NCBI GenBank assembly: GCA_963969395.1
Contig: OZ017799.1
Coordinates: forward strand, 25,856,501 to 25,920,500
DNA length: 64,000 nucleotides
Direction: 5' to 3'
Source: Pseudoscleropodium purum
Taxonomy: Eukaryota > Streptophyta > Bryopsida > Hypnales > Brachytheciaceae
In this document: positions 25,801 through 38,085 of the stretch, in pieces
Position numbering within the stretch: the stretch's first letter is position 1
Layout of the letters: every line of letters begins with the position of its first letter
The notes under the pieces: model-generated
Told to the model about the DNA's origin: nothing
Database searches by the model: none
What the model saw: the letters and a program-made list of their open reading frames with translations, nothing else
Position numbers and translations under genes: made by a program

Positions 25801-26917
25801 GTTCGGTCTTGCTGCAGGAGGACCTCTTCAGGTTCATCTCTCAATTTGTTTGTTTGAATTGTTCATAATTTCTGGAGCTTTTTCTCTTGAATATGGATAT
25901 CGGGTAATGCTACGGTGATGCATGCTCTTACGTCAGTAGAAATACGGGCTCATGTTTTTGGCAGAAACTGCATCTTTGTAGTTGTCTGGCCTTGGCCCTA
26001 AACTCTGACCATCGTTCCATCATGTTTATAGGTACCTATTATTCAGCCATCTGGCTCTGCAAGCACCTTGTTGCCTATGGTTCTTTTTCAAAACGTCTCG
26101 GAGGGTCCTCCCAACTCCGCGCTTCAAGTAGCTGTTAAGAACAACCAGCAGCCTGTCTGGTACTTTACCGACAAAATTCCGTTGCAAGTACTTTTCGTTG
26201 AAGACGGCCGCATGGAAAGGGGATCGTTCTTGGAGGTACCATTCTTCCTGCAAACCCGTTGGGTTTTGTTTTAGAGCTTAGGTATTTGCGAGAGTTTGTA
26301 CGAAATTCAATGCGAGCCTGCTCTTCCTTTCAAGGATATTCTGAGCTTTGTCGGATTTTCTTGCCTGCTTTTCCTTCGCAAATCTGTTTGCTAATCTTGC
26401 CTAAACCAAAAAAATTGTACCAGACTTGGAAGGCACTGCCTGATTCTCACGAGGTTTCTAAGGACCTGCCCAATGCCGTGATTACAAACGTGGATGCCAC
26501 TTTGGAGAAACTTGCTACAACTAATCTTTTCTACATCGCACGGCGGGTGCTGAAGGACACAAACCAAGAGGTATGTCTATTTGCGTTCTAGGAGTTTTCG
26601 TTTTCTGTCGGGTGCTCATTTGGATATGAAGATCACAGCATTGTACAACGAAGTACTGAACATTGATTCATAAATTAACGAAAACTATTGTGGATATGAA
26701 TCGGTGTTGCACGAGTTTGATCAATGTTACATGGGCTTATTTGGGAGCTGTGAAATTGCAGGTTTTATATCTCTCTGGCAAAGTGCCTCCAAGCATTCCA
26801 TTCCTTGTAGAGCTCACCTGCAAAGTGGGCTCTCCAAGTGTGAAGTGTGCAGTGAAGACGCCAACCCCAGAAATGGCACCATTGTTCTTTGAAGCCATCG
26901 AGTCCCTTTTGAAGTAG
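19805..26917 (+). CDS. AP-1/AP-2 beta-adaptin, left copy
   Basis: This is the large beta subunit of the clathrin adaptor complexes AP-1/AP-2, which links cargo-bearing membranes to clathrin at the trans-Golgi/endosome and plasma membrane. Sixteen exons join in frame: 19805-19891, 21200-21397, 21602-21715, 22062-22312, 22511-22646, 22869-23048, 23333-23425, 23641-23852, 24004-24067, 24247-24426, 24615-24707, 24973-25379, 25642-25831, 26032-26235, 26424-26570 and 26762-26917. The 903 residues are close to Arabidopsis beta-adaptins (about 894). The trunk (1 to about 585) is a HEAT-like solenoid with signature stretches such as [18 protein letters not shown] and [10 protein letters not shown]. 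An Ala/Pro-rich hinge follows, with [10 protein letters not shown]. The ear domain (about 672-903) contains [15 protein letters not shown] and [12 protein letters not shown] and ends with the platform subdomain ([17 protein letters not shown]). All junctions keep phase and there is no frameshift. The exon 6 acceptor is a short AAG. The gene lies whole inside the left arm. Confidence 0.97.
21437..21462. repeat. (TG)13 microsatellite in beta-adaptin intron 2
   Basis: Thirteen TG units lie in intron 2 of the left adaptin copy. The mirrored tract in the right copy (47346-47373) has fourteen CA units. This 2-bp difference is one of the few distinctions between the arms. Confidence 0.9.
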
Positions 26918-28699
26918 AATATCAACTACGAGGTAGTCAGTATATTGTATCTATGATGTTCCGTGGCAGCAAGTATGGTCAAGGTTTCGTCTGCAGTTAA
27001 GATTTAGGTTGTTTGGTTCAGTTTAGGAAGTACAATTTTATTGTTGCTGTTGCAGCTGTTTCGATTTTTGCTGGATGAAAGAGTTATTCTCCCCGCTTCT
27101 GAGGTCTCATATCTTGACGCGAATGTTTTGACGTGAAATGAGCAAGGGTTGTACTTGAATGAACCAGGCAGTGCCAGTGTATTATTTTGATTCTTACTAC
27201 AGCAGCCATTGCCAATTATAATGTCCGTCTGAAGACCGCTCTTGTGCAATCTCTCTCCTTTGCGTGGCTTGCTGTTCTACCCATCCACTTTATTTGAACG
27301 AGGTTGTAAGGTAGGATAGCCCATTTTCGTCCCCATGGTCTTTGCACGTGTAGACAGTGGGTTCACAAATTTTATTTGCAAAAAGAACGGCATACCAGGG
27401 ATGTCACATGTATTTTGGTTATCAGAATAGAATAATCGGAATACATACATTATAGGTGGTCTAAGCAATGAGAAAAATGTACATTGTATACCTTCTCAAT
27501 ATGGACCACAATTGGACTCATCTTTGTTTTTTTTGATGCTAGAGTGGCTCTTTTAATTCCTTGCATTGTTCCAATGGTAATTTCATAGCATACCTTGAGT
27601 TTTGGAGAAATGAATGAATCTTTTGTCATGTGTATACTACATCCATTGTATTTTATGAAATTGTCATTTTGCAACCCAATTCTAGCCCTTCAGATCTCTA
27701 TCCTATGTTCACTCAATCTCTCTTACAATGCATGTGAAATTGGGTATGATTTTTGACAGTGTTAGGATAGAACAAAATGAAATTGTTTTGTGAACTTTGT
27801 CTTTTGGTTTATAGTTGTTTTGGGATGTTGTGTTTTATCCTAGTTTAGGTTGATTGCTCAATCTTAATTGTTTTCAAAATTTTGAAATGTTGAGCCGCAT
27901 TTGGATTTTCTAATGCTATTTTCAATCTCTTCCCTCGACCATTTTCATGTTGAAAATTTTGTGCACCTTTCCATTGTTTTATTGGTTACCTTAGTAGAAG
28001 AAGATGTTTTCAATTTTGAAGCCTTTTTTTTTTTTTTTTTTTTGTATTTTTCAGCTTCTATTTTTGTCTTTACTTAAGTGTGTGCTAAAAATATATGATC
28101 ATTTTTGTAAGGTGTATTGTCATTTCTTTTTATGTTGTTTTATTGTGTTTCACATTTTCACAATTTGTAAATGTGTGCTTTAATTTGTAGAAAAATTAAT
28201 TTTTTGTATGATTTCAAAAATGTCAAAAATGTTCTAACATTATTTTTGTAGACAATGTGGATGATGTGGAGGTCCTATTAATCACTTTTCCTAGAGTTAA
28301 TACTATGAAGGAGTTTATTACTTAAGCTATTGCCTGTGACAAGTGGATATTTAGAAGGTGTTTAGGAACACAACTTGGTAGTAGCGTTGTACACAAAAAT
28401 TTGATCACTATAAAGCTAAGGTTTTAAAGTATTTCTTCATTAAATGTCGAACCATGCCAATTGATGCATTAAGTTTAGAGAGTAAGCTTAAGCTTAGTAG
28501 GAGAGCTCATCCAAGAAGATTTATATTTTTATTGTCACAATGAAGACATTAACCCCTAAAGTTTTTTTGGTGTTTTTAGGCCCAAAACAACTTCAAAGTA
28601 CTCAAATCCAAAGCAAGGCTTAAATGTTCATCTTTATTTTTTTATTAACAAATAAAGATCCTTTATTTGTTAAAGACAATAGGATCCTTTATTTCACTT
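26918..28699. other. Beta-adaptin 3' UTR and AT-rich intergenic DNA
   Basis: The first few hundred bases should include the adaptin 3' UTR. The remainder is T-rich with a poly-T run near 28,026-28,043. I see no gene or bounded repeat. The mirror image is about 40,109-41,890. Confidence 0.6.
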
Positions 28700-28784
28700 A
28701 TTAGAATACACCCTCCTAAAATTTCAAACCAACAAACTTTACCAACTGTAAGATCAAGGTGCTTGAATTTAAAAAAGAAGTATT

Positions 28785-29211
<427 letters not shown>

Positions 29212-30710
29212 ATATATATTTCCAATTGTTCTCAAATTGTTAGATTTCATCTTTAAAACTTTTAACACAAAATGTGTAGACTCAAGGACAAACCATCAAT
29301 ATAGTGGAAAAGTATGTGGGATAAAAAATAGGGTCAGTTTAATTCATTTGAAATAAAATTTAGAAATCTATTAGATTTACTATAGCATAGGAAATAAGTG
29401 ACCTATACGATCATAATTATATAAAATAGGGTGGTTATAAATCCTCCATTTTAGAAACCAGTAGAAAAAAAATAGGGTTATGGATATAGGATTTGCTTTA
29501 AAGTATTTAATAGGGTTAGTAAAAAAATAATGGTTTATAGAGGTTGGATGAAGGTTTAGGGTCTTTCTATCTAATTTAAAAATCCAAAGCATGTGATTGA
29601 GGAAGGAAAAGGTGAGTTGGTTTTTTAGGTAGCAAGAATGTGATGGCGCCCCAATAGTTGTGTGTTGTGGATTTGATGATGTGTCACACGTGTTGGAAAG
29701 TTGGACTACAATTTGAGCTCCATTGACCTCCAAACGTCTACAAGCTTGTAGTCCACATTTTGAAATTTCAATGTTTTAGGATGTTGCTCCCATTTTCTCA
29801 TAGTTTTAAATGGGTCCTAAACGCTACACTAAAACAGTGAACTTGTAAATGTTTGCTCACAAGTTGGACAGTCTCAAGCCATGAATGTGTGTGTGAACAC
29901 AAATTTAGTTTTAATTTTTTTTTAGTTTGCCTTCATTGTTGTGTTGGAATTCTTGTTTGAAACTTGGGCTTTGTAGTTTTCCAGAATTGGATGTCATTTT
30001 CCAATTTTTTCTATGTGATTTCATCTTGTATCAATTGTTATGTGTTACCCATGTTTGTAGGTTGTGTTTGTACTTGGCACATTTTGTTCTTTGTTTTTTG
30101 TATGTTTTGCTATGAAGTGTATGAAGATGTAATTCATGGTCGTGTTTTGACTAGCCCTCTCAATAGTAAGCAAATATTATTGTTTCTTATGTTTAATGGT
30201 AGTTTCTAAGTTATGAAATGCTTTTGGGATTGCATACCCACTTTTCCAATGCCATTGTAGTTTGTTTCAAATAATAAAATTCTAAAATGTGTAAAAAAGA
30301 AAAGGGTGTTGAAAACTAGTCTCTCCCCCAATTAAAAAGAGAAATAGGATACTAAAAATTACCTCTTGGTAACTTTTTTTAAAAATAGGGAAGGAAAAAA
30401 TAGTTCCAAGCACATAAATATCCCCCCCAGCGTGTAGATCCTACAACTTATTATTCTCTATAATATATTGAAGAAACAAGTAGGAAATGTCAATAAAAAA
30501 TTCCAAACAAAAAATATTTTATATTCATGCTTGAAATAGTAAGTAGAAAGAAGTAGAGTATGACTTAAAATACTAAATTGTTAAGAATTAAGTTATGGAA
30601 TTGAAAAAAAATCAATCCCAATGGTTGTAATGTTGTTATAAACAATGTACACTCAAAGTTTTTGCTTTTTAACAAAAATATTGAAAATTGAGTAAAATAA
30701 AGAAACATTA

Positions 30711-31033
30711 AAGCATTAGAAGAGTTTTGGGGGGTCCAGAAGCCTGTTCCGGGTTTGGTCCTCCGTAGCTGTTCTCTGCAGCGAAGGGAACGGCCCACTG
30801 TCAAAATTTTCTTTTTCATAAATTTTTTTTAAATAAAAAAATAATAATAATAATAATAATTCAGTCTCCAAATGCAAAAATAAAAATAAAAATAATAAAA
30901 ATAATAATAATAATTGGTCAATGATGTGGTAGGGGCTCAACCACGTTAGACCACTACGTCGAACCTGTTTCTTGGGTTCGCAGGCTGTGATAACTCGCAG
31001 GCATCCAAAGGCCCCAAAAATCTTCTAATGCTT
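30711..31033. mobile_element. MITE-like element, 323 bp, 22-bp TIRs
   Basis: It starts AAGCATTAGAAGAGTTTTGG and its other end in reverse complement starts AAGCATTAGAAGATTTTTGG. GC-rich blocks lie inside each end and the centre holds TAA/AAT-type simple repeats (about 30,838-30,914). The element is absent at the same point in repeat copies A and C, which supports insertion. I could not confirm a target duplication, so the superfamily is open. It is mirrored at 37763-38085. Confidence 0.7.
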
Positions 31034-31899
31034 ATTTTAGAGTAGAAATTCCATAAGTCCATAACCACCTCCTAACTAAAACTCCTCCTAACTTTAATCT
31101 CATTAATCAAAATGGATTGATTCAAATCTTTCCACATATATATAAAACAAATTTCAAATTCTTACCTTTGAAAAAAGTGATTTTAAGAGAGATTTTCTAA
31201 GCTCCACAAGTTGCTTGTTGAGCACTTTGCCCGTTGAGCAATGAAAATTACACATTATACAATAACTTTTTAACCATGTAGTCAAATGATAAGAAAATTG
31301 TTGGACCTTGAAGCTACTCCTTCAGCACATGTGTGAAAATTACAAAAAATAAAAATAAAAATTCCATTTGTAGAGAGCTTCCCAAAATCACTATGTTGCC
31401 AAAAAATGCCATGTGGTCTTTTAGAGGTTAAAAAGAGATTGTTTGCTATCTTGGAAGAATGAAGGATACAAATCCCAAAGCATTGATGGATGTTTAAATG
31501 ATTATGAGTTTTCTAGTTAGACAAACCCCCAACCAATAGAATGCCATTGATGACTAAGTCTTTACAAAAATATAGTTTGAACATTTTAGACACCTTTTAA
31601 ATCATACAAAATTTATTTTTTTGCAAATCAAAGCACACATTTACGAGTAATTCTTTGAATTATCTAAGTTTGCGTTCATATGCTTACATGCGACTGATAA
31701 TCGCTAGCTTTTGGCATGTTTATCCAAACCTAGTTTCAAAAACTCATTAGTTCAACCTAATCATGTTTAGCAATGTCAATGCCCAACTACGTTGCGACTT
31801 GCAAGAGGTCAGATCCACGCCTTCCTCTCTTCCAAGTACTACACTGGAGTATTGTCGTCGAGTCACATTTGCTTACCTAGTAGGACCCCACTAAGCGGA

Positions 31900-34050
31900 C
31901 CACCCAAAAAGTTGGAAGGAAACTTGAGATGCAAACTTGCCTACTAGCATCTCCAGAAACCCTAAAGGCCTTTTTGTACGGGATTGTATTGAAGTCCCAA
32001 CCTCAAGCTTTGACATAGTAGCACTTAGGAGGGAGTTTGTGTACCTTAAATAGCACGTCTTCATTGTTAGGTTTGCGATTGATCTTCCATTCCTAATTGA
32101 CCATGGTATTTGGATTTGGAAACCCATGGGTTTTATTAATGCCATAGTTGCACTACATAGGATTGTAGGTGAAGGATTTTACTTCATCAAATTGGACTTG
32201 GTTGACATGGTTTGACAAGGTCTATCCCTATCACCTTGCCGTTTTCAGATCAACACTACAATATTCCAAAGACGCATTCTAGCATTTAATCCCTTGCAAC
32301 CTTTGGACATAGGTGTACCATGTTGGATTATACTCAAAAATCTTTCGCTTGATTTTCACCGGTATGAAGCTAAAAACCTTGCCGGTTTGGTTGGTATTGT
32401 CCTAAAGGAAGATTGTAACACATTCACAAAGGATGATTCTAGATTCTACATTTCCATCAATCTTGAGAAGGGATATATATTGAAACTCTCTTTTGTTAAT
32501 GTAATTGGCCATTTCTTGGTGATTACTATTGAATACAAAATTTGTTTCCCACATTGTTGTTGCTGCAATAAACTAGGCCATGTTGAATCCCAATGCCTTG
32601 ATTGCGACATACTTCCATCCCGATGAATTCAGCGAAAGAGGTGTTTATCTAGAAGAGTGGAGGTATGCCAATTTGACACTTGGCATCAACATTGTCAAGG
32701 ATGCCATAGTCACCGTTAAAGTGAAGAAACATATCAATCCTCACTTCCTCTACCTGCTTCACTAAATGAAGATGGATTTACTTTGGTTGCCCATAAACCA
32801 TCCAAGCCCTAATTGAAATCATCCAAAGTCAAGAAGAATCCATCAATCCGTCCTAAATGCGACATGAGAGATATTGGGTCTTTTGGCTTGACTGCTATGG
32901 ATGTTGAATATCCACAAGACATCATATTTGCACATGTCAAAGCCATCAATCTTCAATCTTTTCCAAGTCCCCACATTACTATGAATTTCCACACATTCCC
33001 GCTCCAACTCTCCCAAGTATCTACCCCTCCTTGCATTCCCTCTGAGACATTAATCCATCCCCATATATTCAAAGATGGCGTGACTCTCTCCTTTCCACCA
33101 CTACTCCCCCTCCTACCGTTGCTAGTCCCCTCAAACAACTCAATCCATTTATTAGATCTAATGGACAACCTTGTCTAAGAGGAGGTTATCAATATGGAAC
33201 TCTAGGTGGAGATAGAGTACTATATGCTTCATCTTGCCAATGAACAAGATGCTATTCAAGCTGATCTAACTAATCAATGTGCTTTAATGGCAATGAGAGC
33301 AGAAAACATGCCAACAAACCTACTTGGTGTTCGGCAAGAGATTGTCTCAAGCTTGTAGTTCAGGGAAGGGTCCGTGATAGTATGTTTATTAGTTTTGGTA
33401 TTATACTAGAGAACTGTATATAGTGAATTGTGTTAGGAAGATTTCTTTGGAAAAAGGTTGGAGTGATTAATGTATATGCGTGAAACAACTTCTTTGAATA
33501 TGTCTCTTATGGGAGCATTAATATTGGACTTACCATCAAGATGTCGTTGGATTTTTGCCGAGGCTTTCAATATGGTTGAAAGTGACAAAACTAAATCCAT
33601 ACAGCCACATGATTCCTACTTTGGAACATGCATTCTTCTCCTGCCTAGAGCAACAATTCAATATCGAAGACAACCTACGTTCTCCAGATAGCCTTTTTTT
33701 TTTTGGAACAATTTTAGAAATGTTGGGCACTACATCCTTGCAAGGTTTGATAGAATGTATATATATTAAAAAATAGAGTTGACTAGTCAAATTGCAAGCT
33801 TGTTGACTACATGATCCGCAGCAACAATGAGTGGTTCAATCATTCACTAATTTCTTCAATTGTCAAATTTCATGACTCTCCTACTCGACCTTCTCAATGG
33901 AAGATTAAAGGACGTTGGCTAAACTCAGCCTAGCCATTCATCAAAATAGCCTGGTTTGATTCTTCAATATGCGCCTCATTCTTTAATAAATTAAAATTGG
34001 TCTCTAGAGCCTATCAATCTTTCTGTCAAGATGAGGTACAAGATTCTAGG
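31900..34050 (+). pseudogene. LINE relic: DUF4283/zinc-knuckle ORF1 then endonuclease
   Basis: This is the decayed body of a plant LINE on the plus strand. Around 32,260-32,620 a frame reads through a DUF4283-like segment (FNPLQPLDIGVPCWIILKNL) into a zinc knuckle of CCHC_4 type (CCCCNKLGHVESQC). Further on, 33,450-33,780 retains pieces of the APE-type endonuclease, such as WIFAEAFNMVESDKTKS in place of the usual GGDFNM motif, and a stretch like ARFDRMYI. Many stops and frame changes break it. The relic crosses the inner boundary of the left arm at 32,476 without interruption, which polarises the duplication. It appears to stop near the CACTA-like start at 34,059. Confidence 0.7.
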
Positions 34051-34390
34051 GTAGAAGACACTACAAGAAATTGGGGATATAACTGACTGCAAAAATTGAC
34101 TTCAAATTGACTTCATTTCGGTTGAGAATGACAGATAAATGACTTAGAGCCTCCACTATCATTTTGTTCAAGTTGTTTTTAAATGATTGCAATGTTTATT
34201 ATCCACCATTTTTATTTTCGGTGGATGGATGTTGGATGAGAAAGTTTGAGGTGGAAAATGCTTTCAACTTGCCTTTGATGTGGATTGTAGACAGCAATGA
34301 TATGTGAGTCATTTTGCAGTTGAGTTCAGGGAGTTCAAATCTATTTTTTTTCAGATATTTGAATTTCAGATCTGGTGTTCTTCTAGATTT

Positions 34391-34580
34391 TAGAATTTCA
34401 AATCTACCTTTTTTCTTGATTTCGAAATTCCAAGTGTACCTCATTCCTAAATTTTAGAATTTCAAATCTATCTTTTCTCTAGATTTCAAAATTCTAGATG
34501 TACCTTATTCTTAGACTTTAGAATTTCAAATCTATCTTTTTCCTAGATTTCAAAATTCCAAATTTCCTAGATTTTATAAT
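34391..34580. repeat. 64-bp tandem repeat, about three units
   Basis: Units begin TAGAATTTCAAATCTA at 34,391, 34,455 and 34,519. Each continues with a T-rich stretch, GATTTC(A/G)AAATTC and, in the first two, a GTACC(T)-containing segment. Spacing is exactly 64 between the first three starts, and the third unit decays near 34,580. A partial degenerate unit may precede it from about 34,358. Confidence 0.8.
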
Positions 34581-35339
34581 TTCTTGGATTTTAAATATTT
34601 TTTATTTCTACAAATTAAAAAAATCTACAAATTGTAGTAATCTATATTCTATAGATATCTACAAATCCTAGAAATCTTAGAATTAAATAAAAAGAAATAC
34701 ACTATATAAGACTACAACAACTTACAAGTCTTATATGTTCAACCAAATGGTACTTTTTACAATTGATATGGAACAATTGATATGAGATAAATGAGAATGA
34801 ACTTTCAAAGCAACTTAGAAACAACTAAAAAACAATTAAGAAACAACTAGTGTATGACTTAAAAGCATCTAAGAAACAACTAGCTTCATGATTAGCAAAA
34901 TTTCTTTTTTTGGTTAATTTAATAGAATCACTTGGTTCACTTTTCTATTGATTTCTATCCAAATCAACAATTATTCTCTAAATTAACCCCTAAGGGTTTT
35001 TGACTATGTTCTCACTAAAAACGCTCTAAAACTACCATTTCTAGTACAAGTACCAAATTTTTGGAAAAAGACATTTTTGAACACAAGTAACTATAGGATC
35101 TTGTAGTAAACTATTTTGAGAAGATGTGTTAAAATTTTCAGAAATTTTTACCTTGTCAATTGCAAGATATTAGCGTTTGAATTCATAAAAGTCCTTTTTT
35201 CTTCCTTGCAAAAATCTGGGCAGCTGCACTTCACAAGGTCACATTTGCATGAAAAAATGTCAAAATGGTTGTTACCCCTTAAATTCACTCTTCAAAGCAA
35301 GTTGGCTACATTCTTGAAAAATTTTAGATAATTTGGAAT

Positions 35340-35940
35340 TGTACACATATAGGAAAAAAATAGTGAGTAGAATGAAGTAGAGAATGATTCAAAATACTAA
35401 GTTTTTAATAATTTCTTTATGGAATTGAAAAATGTCAATCCCAATGGTTGCAATGTTCTAATAAATAATGTACACCTAAAACTTCTTTTTTTTTAAATAT
35501 TTAAAATAGAGTAAAATAAAGGGCTTCAAATTTTATTTCAAAGTAGAGATTCCATAACTATCCACAAACTACCCCAAACTAAAACTCCTTATAACTTTTG
35601 ATTCATCAATCCAAATGGAATGATTCAAAGCTTTCCATAGAAATATAAATCTAAAGAATCAATTTCAAATTTTCATTTTTTTTTAAAATGGTTTTTGAAG
35701 AATTTTTTTTCTTGCTCGGCCTGCACGCTAAACGTTGAAAACTACATTTCAAACAATAACTTTTTAGCCATGTAGTCAAAAATTATGGAAATTGTTGGGC
35801 CTTCAAGCTACTCCTCACAAAAATGTTGTTTGAAAATAAGAAAGAAAAAAAATAAAAATTAAATCTGTAGTGAGCTGCACAAAACCGCTCTGTTGCCCAA
35901 AAAATAGGGTTTAAGGCATTACACGGTTAACAGAAAAGTG
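35340..35940 (+). repeat. Dispersed repeat, copy C
   Basis: It aligns with copy B at 30.53-31.42 kb and copy A at 14.15-15.80 kb in the same order, including AATCCCAATGGTTG, GTAGAGATTCCATAAC and TTTTTAGCCATGTAGTCAAA. It lacks the MITE inserted in copy B, so it shows the pre-insertion state. Confidence 0.65.
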
Positions 35941-36319
35941 AATCAAACCTATACAACCAAATAAATAGAAATATGACCGATTTCATTAAATAGCGGTATT
36001 TTGTTAATTTGGGGTGTTTAGCAGTTCAAATCACATAGTTTAAACTTTTCTCTATACTAGAATCTATAGTCGTATTAGATTTATGAAATCTATATATTTC
36101 CTTAATATCTGAAATCTATAGCAATTCAAGATTTCTAAAACTCCTTAGTCTTATATCTATAATTGTCTTCGATTTTTGAAATCAAAAATTGACCTAGATG
36201 ACAACAATATCTACTTGACCTAGATCTAAAGGTATGAAAATGGCACATGGAATACCGCCATTTTTACAAAATTTGACAAAAAAGCTTAAATCTCTAATAC
36301 TATAGGATATGATTATTAC

Positions 36320-36900
36320 ATATCCCTTCTCAAGATTGATGGAAATGTAGAATCTAGAATCATCCTTTGTGAATGTGTTACAATCTTCCTTTAGGACAAT
36401 ACCAACCAAACCGGCAAGGTTTTTAGCTTCATACCGGTGAAAATCAAGCGAAAGATTTTTGAGTATAATCCAACATGGTACACCTATGTCCAAAGGTTGC
36501 AAGGGATTAAATGCTAGAATGCGTCTTTGGAATATTGTAGTGTTGATCTGAAAACGGCAAGGTGATAGGGATAGACCTTGTCAAACCATGTCAACCAAGT
36601 CCAATTTGATGAAGTAAAATCCTTCACCTACAATCCTATGTAGTGCAACTATGGCATTAATAAAACCCATGGGTTTCCAAATCCAAATACCATGGTCAAT
36701 TAGGAATGGAAGATCAATCGCAAACCTAACAATGAAGACGTGCTATTTAAGGTACACAAACTCCCTCCTAAGTGCTACTATGTCAAAGCTTGAGGTTGGG
36801 ACTTCAATACAATCCCGTACAAAAAGGCCTTTAGGGTTTCTGGAGATGCTAGTAGGCAAGTTTGCATCTCAAGTTTCCTTCCAACTTTTTGGGTGGTCCG
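36320..36900 (-). pseudogene. Truncated copy of the LINE ORF1 relic
   Basis: This is the right-arm counterpart of 31.9-32.476 kb. The DUF4283-like frame (minus strand, about 36,502 leftward) matches the left arm up to the residues NLEKGY. It then switches to unrelated sequence at 36,319 and soon stops, losing the zinc knuckle. It is a breakpoint-made chimera without function. Confidence 0.8.
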
Positions 36901-37762
36901 CTTAGTGGGGTCCTACTAGGTAAGCAAATGTGACTCGACGACAATACTCCAGTGTAGTACTTGGAAGAGAGGAAGGCGTGGATCTGACCTCTTGCAAGTC
37001 GCAACGTAGTTGGGCATTGACATTGCTAAACATGATTAGGTTGAACTAATGAGTTTTTGAAACTAGGTTTGGATAAACATGCCAAAAGCTAGCGATTATC
37101 AGTCGCATGTAAGCATATGAACGCAAACTTAGATAATTCAAAGAATTACTCGTAAATGTGTGCTTTGATTTGCAAAAAAATAAATTTTGTATGATTTAAA
37201 AGGTGTCTAAAATGTTCAAACTATATTTTTGTAAAGACTTAGTCATCAATGGCATTCTATTGGTTGGGGGTTTGTCTAACTAGAAAACTCATAATCATTT
37301 AAACATCCATCAATGCTTTGGGATTTGTATCCTTCATTCTTCCAAGATAGCAAACAATCTCTTTTTAACCTCTAAAAGACCACATGGCATTTTTTGGCAA
37401 CATAGTGATTTTGGGAAGCTCTCTACAAATGGAATTTTTATTTTTATTTTTTGTAATTTTCACACATGTGCTGAAGGAGTAGCTTCAAGGTCCAACAATT
37501 TTCTTATCATTTGACTACATGGTTAAAAAGTTATTGTATAATGTGTAATTTTCATTGCTCAACGGGCAAAGTGCTCAACAAGCAACTTGTGGAGCTTAGA
37601 AAATCTCTCTTAAAATCACTTTTTTCAAAGGTAAGAATTTGAAATTTGTTTTATATATATGTGGAAAGATTTGAATCAATCCATTTTGATTAATGAGATT
37701 AAAGTTAGGAGGAGTTTTAGTTAGGAGGTGGTTATGGACTTATGGAATTTCTACTCTAAAAT

Positions 37763-38085
37763 AAGCATTAGAAGATTTTTGGGGCCTTTGGATGCCTGCG
37801 AGTTATCACAGCCTGCGAACCCAAGAAACAGGTTCGACGTAGTGGTCTAACGTGGTTGAGCCCCTACCACATCATTGACCAATTATTATTATTATTTTTA
37901 TTATTTTTATTTTTATTTTTGCATTTGGAGACTGAATTATTATTATTATTATTATTTTTTTATTTAAAAAAAATTTATGAAAAAGAAAATTTTGACAGTG
38001 GGCCGTTCCCTTCGCTGCAGAGAACAGCTACGGAGGACCAAACCCGGAACAGGCTTCTGGACCCCCCAAAACTCTTCTAATGCTT
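37763..38085. mobile_element. MITE-like element, mirrored copy
   Basis: This is the right-arm copy of the 323-bp element at 30711-31033, with the same terminal inverted repeats. It arrived by the segmental inversion-duplication, not by separate transposition, because its flanks are also duplicated. Confidence 0.7.

Larger units (their letters stand above)
32477..36319. other. Spacer of the giant inverted repeat (3,843 bp)
   Basis: This is single-copy relative to the arms. It contains the second half of the LINE relic (to about 34,050), a CACTACAAGAAATTGGGG terminus at 34,059 typical of CACTA elements but with no convincing partner end, a 64-bp tandem repeat (34,391-34,580), AT-rich sequence, and dispersed repeat copy C (35,340-35,940). 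No intact gene is present. Confidence 0.85.

Noticed and set aside
31891..32145. 84-codon minus-strand frame repeated at 36651-36905
   Set aside because: It is antisense to the LINE ORF1 relic and duplicated only because the palindrome copies it.
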